Assembly: GCF_042648965.1 (NCBI RefSeq)
Contig: NZ_JBHRYJ010000005.1
Coordinates: 62,001 to 126,000, forward strand
Reading direction: 5' to 3'
DNA: 64,000 bases
Source: Ferrovibrio xuzhouensis
GTDB lineage: Bacteria; Pseudomonadota; Alphaproteobacteria; Ferrovibrionales; Ferrovibrionaceae
The notes under the pieces were generated by a model, which made no database searches, was not told the origin of the DNA, and saw only the letters and a list, made by a program, of their open reading frames with translations. A program made the position numbers and the translations under genes. Shown one piece after another: positions 1 through 9,175 of this stretch (its first letter is position 1; every line of letters begins with the position of its first letter).

Positions 1-1
1 G

Positions 2-163
2 CAGGTTTCCGAAGTCCATTCGATTTCCGGCCAGTACGACCTGATGATGAAATGCTACCTGCCCGACGGCCAGGATATCGGGCATTTCGTGGTCAACAAG
101 CTGCAGACCATCACCGGCGTGAAGGACACCTTCACGCTGATCACCTTCAAGGCCTTCAACTGA
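2..163 (+). CDS. Lrp/AsnC-family transcriptional regulator, C-terminal fragment
   Basis: The window opens inside this gene, and the last 53 residues plus the TGA stop are visible. The fragment contains the SGQYDLMMKCYLPD stretch and ends GVKDTFTLITFKAFN. This is the shape of the ligand-binding (RAM) domain of Lrp/AsnC regulators, whose glycine-rich turn before YDL helps form the effector-binding interface. The DNA-binding helix-turn-helix domain would lie upstream of the window. The family usually responds to amino acids, and the ligand cannot be read from this piece. The gene ends 23 bp before the convergent lipoprotein gene. The identification rests on motif resemblance over a short segment. 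Confidence 0.75.
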   Translation, partial: QVSEVHSISGQYDLMMKCYLPDGQDIGHFVVNKLQTITGVKDTFTLITFKAFN

Positions 164-186
164 GCTGAAAAACGCCCGGCGCCGCT

Positions 187-684
187 TCAGCGGCGCTGCA
201 CCGGCGTGCGCGCAGCGCCTCCACCCGACAGGCCCGACGCCGACGACGACGGCGACACCGTCATGTCGACCTTGGAGCCGTACAGCGTGCTGCGGGTGAT
301 CAGGATCGAGGCGACGCGGTCGCCATCGCCCGACAGGAAGGTGAGCTGGCTGGTCTCGGCGCGCACCACGGCGACCTCTTTCCAGCCATGGTTGGCCATC
401 TCGCCGCGGACGAAATCGAACATCGCATCGGCCGAGGAATTGATGCTGTAGGACAGCCGGCCGATCCAGCGGTCGCCCTCGCCGAGGATAATCGTGCGGT
501 CTGCATCCAGCGAATAGCCCTCCGGCAGCGCGACGCCGGAAATCTGCGGCGGCGGACCGCCCTGCACCTTGTTATCGGAAGAGGTCTTGCCGCCACCGCC
601 CAGGCTCATCGACTGGCAGCCCGCCAGGACGAGCGCCGTCATCAGCATCATCATCGGCAATATGGAAAATCGCGCCAAGCTCAT
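187..684 (-). CDS. Small putative outer-membrane or periplasmic lipoprotein
   Basis: This is a 165-residue protein with a lipoprotein signal: a hydrophobic stretch rich in Met and Leu is followed by the lipobox LAGC, with the acylated Cys near residue 23. The start MSLARF is chosen because the upstream in-frame Met adds 12 charged residues ahead of the signal peptide. After a Gly/Ser linker the body (about 50-150) is a soluble domain with segments such as RWIGRLSYSIN and FDFVRGEMANHGW, resembling the small alpha/beta fold of DUF4810/DUF4154-like lipoproteins, although no family is recognised with certainty. The tail is Ser/Gly/Ala rich. It is transcribed divergently from the SDR operon, and its promoter must lie in the 685-816 gap. 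Confidence 0.7.
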   Translation of the reverse strand: MSLARFSILPMMMLMTALVLAGCQSMSLGGGGKTSSDNKVQGGPPPQISGVALPEGYSLDADRTIILGEGDRWIGRLSYSINSSADAMFDFVRGEMANHGWKEVAVVRAETSQLTFLSGDGDRVASILITRSTLYGSKVDMTVSPSSSASGLSGGGAARTPVQRR

Positions 685-798
685 TGCGCCGTCTATATCC
701 CCCGCGAATCGACAAAGCATTGTTTACCATACTTAACCCGCCTGCGTCGCCTTTCGATTCTCCGATACCCGCACAGGTTCCGGCGCACCGATGCGGCC

Positions 799-834
799 TT
801 GCCCGGCTCCAGGATTTATTTTATATTTAAAATA
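799..834 (+). promoter_or_regulatory. Promoter with probable MarR operator 1 (SDR operon)
   Basis: TTGCCC at 799-804 and TATATT at 822-827 are separated by 17 bp and read as a sigma70-type promoter. The -10 element lies inside a perfect 18-bp inverted repeat at 817-834, TATTTTA-tatt-TAAAATA (7-bp arms, 4-bp spacer). Two further sites of the same size and spacing occur at 7369 and 9054. Because a MarR regulator is encoded in the downstream operon, autorepression through this site is the simplest reading. The binding itself is inferred. Confidence 0.7.
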
Positions 835-855
835 TAATTCAGGGAGCCTGGGCCG

Positions 856-1704
856 ATGGCCGCAAGCAAGCGCAAGGCAGCATCAACACCCGCCGCGGAA
901 GATGGCGCCGCGGATGACAGCACCGCGCCGCTGGCCGGCCGGCATGCGCTGGTCACCGGCGCCAGCCGCGGCATCGGCTGGGCCGTGGCGCAACGCCTCG
1001 CTGCCGCCGGTGCCGCCGTCAGCCTGATCGGCCGCGACGCCGCCCTGCTGGAACGCCGTGCTGCCGAACTCGACGAGGCTTACGGCGTCAGCGCCGGGGC
1101 CTTCCCCGCCGATGTCACCGACGCGGCCGCCGTCGCGGCGATGCTGCAGCAAGCCGCCGCCCTGCTGGGGCCCGTCGACATCCTGGTCAACAATGCCGGC
1201 TTCGGCGCCAGCCAGCCTTTCGCCAAGATGACCGCCGGGCACTGGAACGACATGCTGGCGGTGAACCTGACCGGCGTGTTCACCGTCACCCGCGCCGCCA
1301 TCGGCGGCATGCTGGCGCGCAAGCGCGGCCGCGTCATCAACGTCGCCTCCACCGCCGGCCTGACCGGTTATGCCTATGTCGCCGCCTATTGCGCGGCGAA
1401 GCACGGCGTGGTCGGGCTGACCCGGGCGCTGGCCCGCGAATATGCGAAAAGCGGCATCACCGTGAATGCCGTCTGCCCCGGTTATGTCGATACCGACATG
1501 ACCGCCACCACCATCGACACCATCGTGAAGAAAACCGGCCGCAGTGCCGCCGAGGCCCGCGCCGAACTGGCGGCCGGCAATCCGCAGGGCCGGCTGGTCC
1601 GGCCCGAGGAAGTGGCCGATGCCGTCATCTGGCTGGCCGGCGACGCCGCCGCCGCCGTGACCGGTCAGTGCATCGCCGTCGCCGGCGGAGAGGTCATGTC
1701 ATGA
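856..1704 (+). CDS. SDR-family oxidoreductase (3-hydroxyacyl-CoA dehydrogenase / 3-oxoacyl reductase type)
   Basis: This is a classical short-chain dehydrogenase of 282 residues. The Rossmann cofactor motif TGASRGIG is at 34-41, NNAG is near 112-115, and the catalytic Ser165, Tyr178 and Lys182 lie in the usual INVAS and Y-x3-K contexts. A 25-residue Lys/Ala/Asp-rich N-terminal extension precedes the fold. ATG 856 follows GGGAG at a normal distance. It is the first gene of an operon whose junctions overlap: its TGA shares ATGA with the MarR start. In a CoA-thioester pathway an SDR would oxidise a 3-hydroxyacyl-CoA or act on an alicyclic alcohol intermediate; the exact substrate is inferred from neighbours only. 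Confidence 0.85.
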   Translation: MAASKRKAASTPAAEDGAADDSTAPLAGRHALVTGASRGIGWAVAQRLAAAGAAVSLIGRDAALLERRAAELDEAYGVSAGAFPADVTDAAAVAAMLQQAAALLGPVDILVNNAGFGASQPFAKMTAGHWNDMLAVNLTGVFTVTRAAIGGMLARKRGRVINVASTAGLTGYAYVAAYCAAKHGVVGLTRALAREYAKSGITVNAVCPGYVDTDMTATTIDTIVKKTGRSAAEARAELAAGNPQGRLVRPEEVADAVIWLAGDAAAAVTGQCIAVAGGEVMS

Positions 1705-2225
1705 GCGAACTGCGCCAGCCTGCCCCGCCCGCCAACGACCGCGAGACCGGCACCACCCGCGACGACAAGCTGGAACTGCGGCTGTGGCTGCGGCTGCTGA
1801 CCTGCTCGAACCTGATCGAGGGCCGCGTGCGTGGCGCCTTGCGCACACGCTTTGACACGACCTTGCCGCGCTTCGACCTGCTGGCCCAGCTCGACCGCAG
1901 CCCGGACGGCCTCAGCATGGGCGAACTCAGCGCCCGCATGATGGTCTCGAACGGCAACATCACCGGGCTGACCGACCGGCTGGTCGAGGAAGGCCTGGTC
2001 AAACGCACCCCCTCGGCCCGCGACCGCCGCAGCAGCCATGTCAGCCTGACGCCGGCCGGCAAGAAGGCCTTCGACGCCATGACCCCGGAACACGAGCAAT
2101 GGGTCGACGACATGATGGCCGGCCTGAGCCGGCAGGACATGCAGCAGCTGTTCCAGCTGCTCGGCCGGCTGAAGACCTCGGTGCTCAGCACCGCAACCGA
2201 CAAAGACGAGGGAGACGACCGGTGA
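1701..2225 (+). CDS. MarR-family transcriptional regulator
   Basis: This 174-residue protein has the MarR winged-helix core: a segment reading LAQLDRSPDGLSMGELSARM forms the first helices, followed by a recognition helix around VSNGNITGLTDRL and the wing with the diagnostic ARDRRSSHVSLT turn. ATG 1701 overlaps the SDR stop (ATGA), so the regulator is translated within the catabolic operon. Relatives such as CouR, BadR and HcaR repress aromatic-acid operons and release DNA on binding an aromatic or alicyclic acyl-CoA. Three 18-bp inverted repeats in this window are good candidate operators. The inducer is not known. Confidence 0.9.
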   Translation: MSELRQPAPPANDRETGTTRDDKLELRLWLRLLTCSNLIEGRVRGALRTRFDTTLPRFDLLAQLDRSPDGLSMGELSARMMVSNGNITGLTDRLVEEGLVKRTPSARDRRSSHVSLTPAGKKAFDAMTPEHEQWVDDMMAGLSRQDMQQLFQLLGRLKTSVLSTATDKDEGDDR

Positions 2226-3061
2226 GCGGCACGACACAGACCAAGGCGGCCGATTTCCGCCCCGTGCATTTCGGCTGGGCCGTCGCCGGCAAGGTGGCGA
2301 CCGTCACGCTGAACCGGCCCGAGCGCAAGAATCCGCTGACCTTCGAATCCTACGCCGAACTGCGCGACACCTTCCGCGCGCTCAGTCATGTCGCCGACGT
2401 GAAGACGGTGGTGATCACCGGCGCAGGCGGCAATTTCTGCTCCGGCGGCGACGTGCACGAGATCATCGGCCCGCTGGTGAAGATGAAAGAGTCCGGCGAC
2501 ATGCAGGGCCTGCTCGCCTTCACCCGCATGACCGGCGACCTCGTCAAGGCGATGCGCCACTGCCCGCAGCCGGTCATCGCCGCCATCGACGGTATCTGCG
2601 CCGGCGCCGGCGCCATCCTCGCCATGGCCTCCGACCTGCGGCTGGCCACGCCGCGCACCAAAACCGCCTTCCTGTTCACCCGGGTCGGCCTCGCCGGTGC
2701 CGATATGGGCGCCTGCAACATCCTGCCGCGCATCATCGGCTCCGGCCGCGCCGCCGAGCTGCTCTATACCGGTCGCAGCATGGCGGCCGAGGAAGGCGAG
2801 CGCTGGGGCTTCTTCAACCGGCTGGTCGCGCCCGAACAGGTGCTGGCCGAGGCGCAGGCGCTGGCCGCCGAACTCGCCGCCGGGCCAACCTTTGCGCACG
2901 GCATCACCAAGACCTGCCTGCACCAGGAATGGTCGATGGATCTCGATGCCGCCATCGAGGCCGAGGCGCAGGCCCAGGCGATCTGCATGCAGACCCGGGA
3001 TTTTGCCCGCGCCTACCATGCCTTCGTGGCAAAGCAGAAGCCGGTCTTCGGGGGCAACTGA
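2222..3061 (+). CDS. Enoyl-CoA hydratase/isomerase-family protein
   Basis: This 279-residue crotonase-fold protein starts at GTG 2222, which overlaps the MarR stop as GTGA; earlier in-frame ATGs lie deep inside the MarR gene. Family marks are VTLNRPERKNPLT, the oxyanion-hole segment ITGAGGNFCSGGD, and the second oxyanion segment GICAGAGAILAMASD. At the usual catalytic-loop position the sequence reads GLAGADMGACNILPR instead of the canonical PGxGGTQRL. Members of the subfamily found in aminobenzoyl-CoA and related clusters share this. The reaction could be hydration, isomerisation or ring-opening hydrolysis of a CoA thioester. The downstream acyl-CoA dehydrogenase starts 1 bp after the stop. 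Confidence 0.85.
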   Translation: MSGTTQTKAADFRPVHFGWAVAGKVATVTLNRPERKNPLTFESYAELRDTFRALSHVADVKTVVITGAGGNFCSGGDVHEIIGPLVKMKESGDMQGLLAFTRMTGDLVKAMRHCPQPVIAAIDGICAGAGAILAMASDLRLATPRTKTAFLFTRVGLAGADMGACNILPRIIGSGRAAELLYTGRSMAAEEGERWGFFNRLVAPEQVLAEAQALAAELAAGPTFAHGITKTCLHQEWSMDLDAAIEAEAQAQAICMQTRDFARAYHAFVAKQKPVFGGN

Positions 3062-3062
3062 G

Positions 3063-4258
<1,196 letters not shown>

Positions 4259-4262
<4 letters not shown>

Positions 4263-5731
4263 AGCTGCTGCAGCCGCTCGCCATCAACGGCATGACCTTG
4301 CCCAACCGGGTGGCGGTACCCGCCATGGTGACACGGCTGTCCGGCGAGGACGGCTTCGTCAACCAGGACATCGTCGACCGCTACGTCCGCTATGCCCGGG
4401 GCCATGTCGGCCTGATCGTGGTCGAGGCGACGGCGGTGCATGCCAACAAGTCCGGCCCGCTGCTGCGGCTGTCGTCGGACGAATTCATCGCCGGCCACCG
4501 CGACCTGACCCGGCAGGTGCACGACACCTCCGACAGCAAGGTGGTGCCGCAGATCATCCATTTCCTGAAGGTCGCGCGGTCCGGCTGGCGCCAGACCATC
4601 GACAGCCTGTCGCCGCCGGAGATCGAGACCATCATCGCCCAGTTCGGCGCCGCCGCCGCGCGCGCGCGCCTTGCCGGCTACGACGGCGTCGAGCTGCATT
4701 CGGCGCATGCCTATACGCTGTCGTCCTTCCTGTCGCGCCGCAATCCGCGCCGCGACGATTACGACGGCCGCACGCTGGAGGGCCGGCTCGCCATGTTCGG
4801 CCGGGTGATGGCGGAAGTCCGCCGCCAGGTCGGCCATGACTTCCCCGTCGGCGTGCGCTTCCTCGCCGAGGAAGCGATCAAGGAAGGCTATACCGTCGAG
4901 GACGCCAAGCTGATCGGCCTGCGCATGGCGCAGCTCGGCGTCGATTACATCTCGCTGTCGGTCGGCGGCAAGTTCGAAGATGCGGTGCACCGCGAGGGCC
5001 AGCCGCTCTATCCCTATACCGGCTATTCCGGCGACCGCTGCATGCCCGGCGACTGGTATCCGCCGCTGCCGCATGCCCATCTGGCCGCCGGGGTGAAGCA
5101 GTTCATCAACGCGCATGGTTTCGACGTGCCGGTGATCTCGGTCGGCAAGATCAGCGACCCGGCCGATGCCGAGGCCCTGCTGCAGGAGGGCCGCGCCGAC
5201 ATGGTCGGCATGGCGCGGCAATTGCTCGCAGATCCCGACTGGGTGAAGAAACTCGAAGACAATCGCGCCGACCAGATCGTGCGCTGCATCTACTGCAACG
5301 TCTGCAAGCAGCTCGACGAGAATTTCAAGGAAGTGAACTGCTTCCTCTGGCCCAAGGGCCTGCGCCAGGCGCCGCCTGACCGCACCGGCGGCGAGGCGCC
5401 GCGCTGGCCGGATGGTGGCGCCGGACTGGTCGCCACCGTAGCGAAAGGCCAGGTGAAACTCGCCTGGAAGCCGGCCCTGCCCGGCACCGCACCGATTGCC
5501 GGCTATAACGTGTACCGCGCCGAGGACGACGGCACCGCCCGCGTCACCGAGGCGGTGAAATCGACCAAGCATGCCGACCGCGTCGTGCTCGGCGGCCTGC
5601 GCTACACCTATTACGTCCGTGCCCATGATGCGGCCGGACGTGCAACACCGCCGTCAGATGCGGTGCGTATCGACCTCCCCGTCCCGATCGCCGAACCCGC
5701 CTCTTCTATTGCCGAGGTGCATCATGCATAG
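4259..5731 (+). CDS. Old-yellow-enzyme-family NADH:flavin oxidoreductase with C-terminal fibronectin-III-like domain
   Basis: This is a protein of 490 residues. Positions 1-350 form the FMN-binding TIM barrel of the 2,4-dienoyl-CoA reductase/OYE family: NGMTLPNRV near the start, GYDGVELHSAHAYTLSSFLS in the active-site region, and GMARQLLADPDW near 320. A cysteine cluster follows (C-I-Y-C-N-V-C, then Cys after 11 residues), resembling a 4Fe-4S ligand set but with spacing C-x2-C-x2-C-x11-C instead of C-x2-C-x3-C-x11-C. The FAD/NAD(P)H domain that normally follows is absent. In its place lies a beta-rich domain of about 85 residues (KLAWKP, IAGYNVYRAED, GLRYTYYVRAHDAAG) that looks like fibronectin type III. 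The start overlaps the acyl-CoA dehydrogenase by 4 bp. Confidence 0.85.
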
Positions 5732-7364
5732 GTTCGAATCCTCCGCCCATACCGACAGTTTCGCCCGCGATCACCTGCCGCCGCAGGACCAGTGGCCGGA
5801 GATGCGCTGGGACACACTGCCCGAGCTGGCCGCCTATCCGAAGCGACTGAACTGCGCCCGCGAACTGCTCGACAGACAGGCAGCGAAATACGGCGACCGG
5901 CCGGTGATCCATTACAACGACGAGGTCTGGACCTACCGCTACCTGCTTGAGGCCGCCAACCGCATCGCCCATGTGCTGGTCGATGACCTCGGCGTCAAAC
6001 CGGGCAACCGGGTGCTGCTGCGCGCGCCGAACAACCCGATGTATGTCGCCTGCTGGTTCGCGGTGATGAAGGTCGGCGCCATCGCGGTGGCGACCATGCC
6101 GCTCTATCGCTGGCGCGAGCTGACTTTCATGGCCGACAAGGCCGAGATTGCCGTGGCGATCTGCGACTGGCGCCTGCGCGACGAGATGGAGACGACCCTG
6201 AAGGAATCGCGGCAGCTCAGAACCTGCCGCTATTTCTATGCCGAGGGCCCGGAGTCGCTGGAAAGCCTGATGGCGACCAAGCCGGCGACCTTCGAGACTG
6301 TCGACACCGCCTGGGACGATGTCTGCCTGATCGCCTTCACCTCCGGCACCACCGGCCCCGCCAAGGGCTGCATGCACTTCCATCGCGACATCATGGCGAT
6401 CTGCGACACCTTCAGCCGCTATGTGCTGCAGCCGGACAAGGATGACGTCTTCACCGGCAGCCCGCCGCTCGCCTTCACCTTCGGGCTGGGTGCGCTGGTC
6501 ACCTTCCCGATGCATGCCGGCGCCTCGACCGTGCTGGTCGAACAGTTCACGCCGCAGAAGATCCTCGAAACCATCCAGGCGAAAAAGGTCAGCGTGCTGT
6601 TCACCGCGCCGACCGCCTATCGCGCCATGACCGAGATGGCGAAGGACTACGACATCGCGTCGCTGGAGAAATGCGTCTCGGCCGGCGAGACCCTGCCGCG
6701 ACCGACCTGGGACGGCTGGCGCGACGCCACCGGCATCCGCATCACCGACGGGCTGGGCTCGACCGAGATGCTGCATATCTTCGTCACATCCGCGGGCGAC
6801 GGCATCCGCCCGGGAGCCACCGGCAAGGCGATCCCCGGCTTCGAGGCACGCGTGGTCGACGAGCGCGGCAATCCGGTGCCGCCCGGCACGGTCGGCCGGC
6901 TGGCGGTGCGCGGCCCCACCGGATGCCGCTATCTCGACAATCCGGAACGCCAGGCCGCCTATGTGAAGGACGGCTGGAACTTCACCGGCGACGCCTATGT
7001 CTGCGACGAGGACGGCTATTTCTGGTACCAGGCCCGCACCGACGACATGATCGTCTCGGCCGGCTACAACATCTCCGGCCCCGAGGTCGAAGCCGTGCTG
7101 ATGCTGCATCCGCTGGTGCAGGAATGCGCGGTGGTCGGCGCGCCGGACCCCCAGCGCGGCCAGATCGTGAAAGCCTTCGTGGTGCTGCGCGAGAAGGACC
7201 GGGCGACGGCGGAGACCGCGAAACTGCTGCAGGATTTCGTCAAGGCCGAGATCGCGCCCTACAAATACCCGCGCGCCATCGACTTCATCGACACCCTGCC
7301 GCGCACCCAGACCGGCAAGGTGCAGCGCTTCGCTCTGCGCAGCCGTGATCCGGCTGCTGCCTGA
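5724..7364 (+). CDS. Benzoate/2-aminobenzoate-CoA-ligase-like AMP-binding enzyme
   Basis: This 546-residue adenylate-forming ligase converts a carboxylic acid plus ATP and CoA into an acyl-CoA. The AMP-binding P-loop TSGTTGPAKG starts at residue 206. GLGSTEMLHIF gives the adenine-binding region, YVKDGWNFTGD the hinge side, and Lys532 in TQTGKVQR is the C-terminal catalytic lysine. The N-terminal DSFARDHLPPQDQWPEM segment resembles 2-aminobenzoate-CoA ligases, from memory of the family. The MHRFESS start overlaps the preceding gene by 8 bp. It probably activates the acid brought in by the downstream ABC transporter. Substrate assignment (benzoate, anthranilate, salicylate or similar) is tentative. 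Confidence 0.85.
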   Translation: MHRFESSAHTDSFARDHLPPQDQWPEMRWDTLPELAAYPKRLNCARELLDRQAAKYGDRPVIHYNDEVWTYRYLLEAANRIAHVLVDDLGVKPGNRVLLRAPNNPMYVACWFAVMKVGAIAVATMPLYRWRELTFMADKAEIAVAICDWRLRDEMETTLKESRQLRTCRYFYAEGPESLESLMATKPATFETVDTAWDDVCLIAFTSGTTGPAKGCMHFHRDIMAICDTFSRYVLQPDKDDVFTGSPPLAFTFGLGALVTFPMHAGASTVLVEQFTPQKILETIQAKKVSVLFTAPTAYRAMTEMAKDYDIASLEKCVSAGETLPRPTWDGWRDATGIRITDGLGSTEMLHIFVTSAGDGIRPGATGKAIPGFEARVVDERGNPVPPGTVGRLAVRGPTGCRYLDNPERQAAYVKDGWNFTGDAYVCDEDGYFWYQARTDDMIVSAGYNISGPEVEAVLMLHPLVQECAVVGAPDPQRGQIVKAFVVLREKDRATAETAKLLQDFVKAEIAPYKYPRAIDFIDTLPRTQTGKVQRFALRSRDPAAA

Positions 7365-7368
7365 CATT

Positions 7369-7386
7369 TATTTGCGCTTGCAAATA
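7369..7386. promoter_or_regulatory. Probable MarR operator 2
   Basis: This is a perfect inverted repeat TATTTGC-gctt-GCAAATA with 7-bp arms and a 4-bp spacer, the same geometry and outer TATTT/AAATA as the sites at 817 and 9054. It lies 5 bp after the ligase stop and about 40 bp upstream of the -35 of the following promoter, so it might act on the downstream promoter from a distance or on a promoter not recognised here. Confidence 0.6.
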
Positions 7387-7395
7387 CACGTCGCG

Positions 7396-7414
7396 GCATG
7401 CGAGGCTCGCATGC
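7396..7414. promoter_or_regulatory. Perfect 19-bp inverted repeat between operator 2 and the promoter
   Basis: GCATGCGAG-g-CTCGCATGC has 9-bp arms around a single base. As DNA it could bind a second dimeric regulator; as RNA it could form an 8-bp hairpin with a 3-nt loop and act as a weak terminator of the ligase operon, followed by AGGATATTTCTT. The sequence does not decide between the two. Confidence 0.45.
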
Positions 7415-7424
7415 AGGATATTTC

Positions 7425-7452
7425 TTGCCGGGACTAAAAGCTGCAATATAAT
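7425..7452 (+). promoter_or_regulatory. Sigma70-like promoter for the first binding-protein gene
   Basis: TTGCCG (7425-7430) and a consensus TATAAT (7447-7452) are spaced 16 bp apart. TTGCC-type -35 boxes also precede the SDR operon and the second binding-protein gene. The transcript would have a leader of about 300 nt. Confidence 0.55.
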
Positions 7453-7761
7453 ACCGGCTGCAACAGGGAGGGGAGGAACCGCCAGCATCACGGGCTGGGC
7501 CGCGACAGACAGCATCAACGCTGCGGCATCAATCCGTTACCGTCACAGACTCCAGGCCCTCGGCCGCCCCCGCGATCCGCGTCCCCGGACCTTGTGCCGG
7601 AGGCGACATGGACTTGCGCCACGGGCGTGGACTACAGTCGATGGCAACAGGGCAAGGCACCACGCCACAGGCGTTCGGGGGCCAGACGATAATCAGGGAT
7701 GTGACCGGCACAGGCTGCCGCAAGGGCCGTCTGCGTCACACATAGGGAAAGGGAAACAGGA

Positions 7762-8952
7762 ATGAAGATTTCAACGCTGCTGCAACTGACTGCGGGCCTC
7801 GCGCTGGCCGCGACGCCGTTCATCACCGAGCCGGCCGCCGCGCAGGCCAACAAGAAGATCAAGATCGGCTTCGTCACCACCCTGTCGGGCCCCAATGCGG
7901 CCTACGGCAAGGACATGAAGAACAGCGTCGAGCTGGCGCTCGATCATCTCGGCCACAAGATGGGCGGCATCCCCGTCGAGGTGATCTACGAGGACGACGA
8001 GCAGAAGCCGGAAGTCGGCAAGCAGAAGACCGAAAAGCTGCTGCAGCGCGACAAGGTCGATTTCATTGCCGGCTATATCTGGTCGAACGTGCTGCTGGCT
8101 TCCTACAAGCCGGCGATCGACAACAAGACCTTCCTGATCAGCGCCAATGCCGGCCCGTCGCAGCTCGCGGGCACCCAGTGCAGCCCGTATTTCTTCTCGG
8201 CCTCGTGGCAGAATGACCAGAACCCGATGGGCCTCGGCATGCTGCTGAACCAGAAGGGCGTGAAGAAGCTCTACATCGTGGCGCCGAACTATGCCGCCGG
8301 CCAGGACATGGCCACCGGCGTCAAGGCCACCTTCAAGGGCGAAGTCGTCGGCCAGGACATGACCAAGTGGCCTGACCAGCTCGACTTCTCGGCCGAGATC
8401 TCGAAGATCCGCGCCGCCAAGCCCGATGCGGTCTGGATCTTCTACCCGAGCCGCTGGGGCGTGCAGTTCCTCACCCAGTACAGCCAGGCCGGCCTGAAGA
8501 AGGAAATCCCGCTCTATTCCGTCTTCTCGGTCGACGCGGTGACGCTGAAGCTGCAGAAGGATCTGGCGCTGGATACCTACTTCGGCCTGTTCTGGGCGCC
8601 CGACCTGCCGTTCGCCGCCAACACCAAGTTCGTCGGCGACTACAAGAAGCAGTTCAAGGACACCCCGACCTTCTACGGCGCGCAGTCCTATGACGCGATC
8701 AACCTGATCGCTTCGGCAGTGGTCGCCACCAAGGGCAACCTGAAGGACAAGGCGGCGGTGCAGAAGGCGCTCGAGGCGGCGAAGATCGACTCGGTGCGCG
8801 GGCCGTTCAAGTTCAACACCAACCACTTCCCGATCGAGGCGATCTACCAGCAGGAAGCCTACAAGGCGGGCGACGGCGAGTACGATATCCGCACGATCAG
8901 CAAGATCGTCGACAACCTCGAGGATCCCTACGCCAAGCAGTGCAAGATGTAA
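7762..8952 (+). CDS. Branched-chain-amino-acid-type ABC transporter substrate-binding protein, copy 1
   Basis: This is a 396-residue periplasmic binding protein of the Leu/Ile/Val type (Peripla_BP_6 fold). A Sec signal peptide covers about residues 1-29 and ends in AAAQA. The mature domain begins KKIKIGFVTTLSGPNAAYG, with the serine/glycine loop that holds the ligand carboxylate. ATG 7762 follows AACAGGA. Relatives next to CoA ligases carry aromatic acids rather than amino acids, and the neighbouring ligase supports that here. A second, nearly identical gene follows at 9176. A strong terminator sits 12 bp after the stop, so this copy can be expressed as a separate transcript. Confidence 0.9.
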   Translation: MKISTLLQLTAGLALAATPFITEPAAAQANKKIKIGFVTTLSGPNAAYGKDMKNSVELALDHLGHKMGGIPVEVIYEDDEQKPEVGKQKTEKLLQRDKVDFIAGYIWSNVLLASYKPAIDNKTFLISANAGPSQLAGTQCSPYFFSASWQNDQNPMGLGMLLNQKGVKKLYIVAPNYAAGQDMATGVKATFKGEVVGQDMTKWPDQLDFSAEISKIRAAKPDAVWIFYPSRWGVQFLTQYSQAGLKKEIPLYSVFSVDAVTLKLQKDLALDTYFGLFWAPDLPFAANTKFVGDYKKQFKDTPTFYGAQSYDAINLIASAVVATKGNLKDKAAVQKALEAAKIDSVRGPFKFNTNHFPIEAIYQQEAYKAGDGEYDIRTISKIVDNLEDPYAKQCKM

Positions 8953-8963
8953 CCACCACCGGG

Positions 8964-8994
8964 GGGCGCCGCACGGTCTCGTGCGGCGCCCTTT
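8964..8994 (+). terminator. Rho-independent terminator after binding protein 1
   Basis: There is a perfect 12-bp stem, GGGCGCCGCACG (8964-8975) and CGTGCGGCGCCC (8980-8991), with loop GTCT, followed by TTTCT. It separates the first binding-protein gene from the second. Confidence 0.85.
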
Positions 8995-9040
8995 CTGCGT
9001 CTGCCGCCCTGTATTGCTGCGGCATCCTGTGAAAGCCCGA

Positions 9041-9071
9041 TTGCCTCGTGAATTATTTTATGTCTAAAATA
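9041..9071 (+). promoter_or_regulatory. Promoter with probable MarR operator 3 (binding protein 2)
   Basis: TTGCCT (9041-9046) and TAAAAT (9065-9070) are spaced 18 bp apart. The -10 lies within a perfect inverted repeat at 9054-9071, TATTTTA-tgtc-TAAAATA, identical in both arms to the site at 817-834. A repressor on this site would block the promoter. Confidence 0.7.
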
Positions 9072-9175
9072 TCTCCCACGGGGGACTCCTTGAGGGCATG
9101 CAACGCCGGACAGCATCCGGCCACTGCGTCCGGCATCATTGCCGGCGCGACGGCGTGTCTTATCGGGAGACCATC

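Larger units (their letters stand above)
7365..7761 (+). other. 397-bp gap between ligase and binding-protein gene: operator, palindrome, promoter, long leader
   Basis: No convincing coding region is seen. From left to right it holds a MarR-type inverted repeat (7369-7386), a second perfect palindrome (7396-7414), a sigma70-like promoter (7425-7452) and a leader of about 300 nt ending in GGGAAACAGGA just before ATG 7762. The leader is GC-rich without an obvious known riboswitch. Confidence 0.6.
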
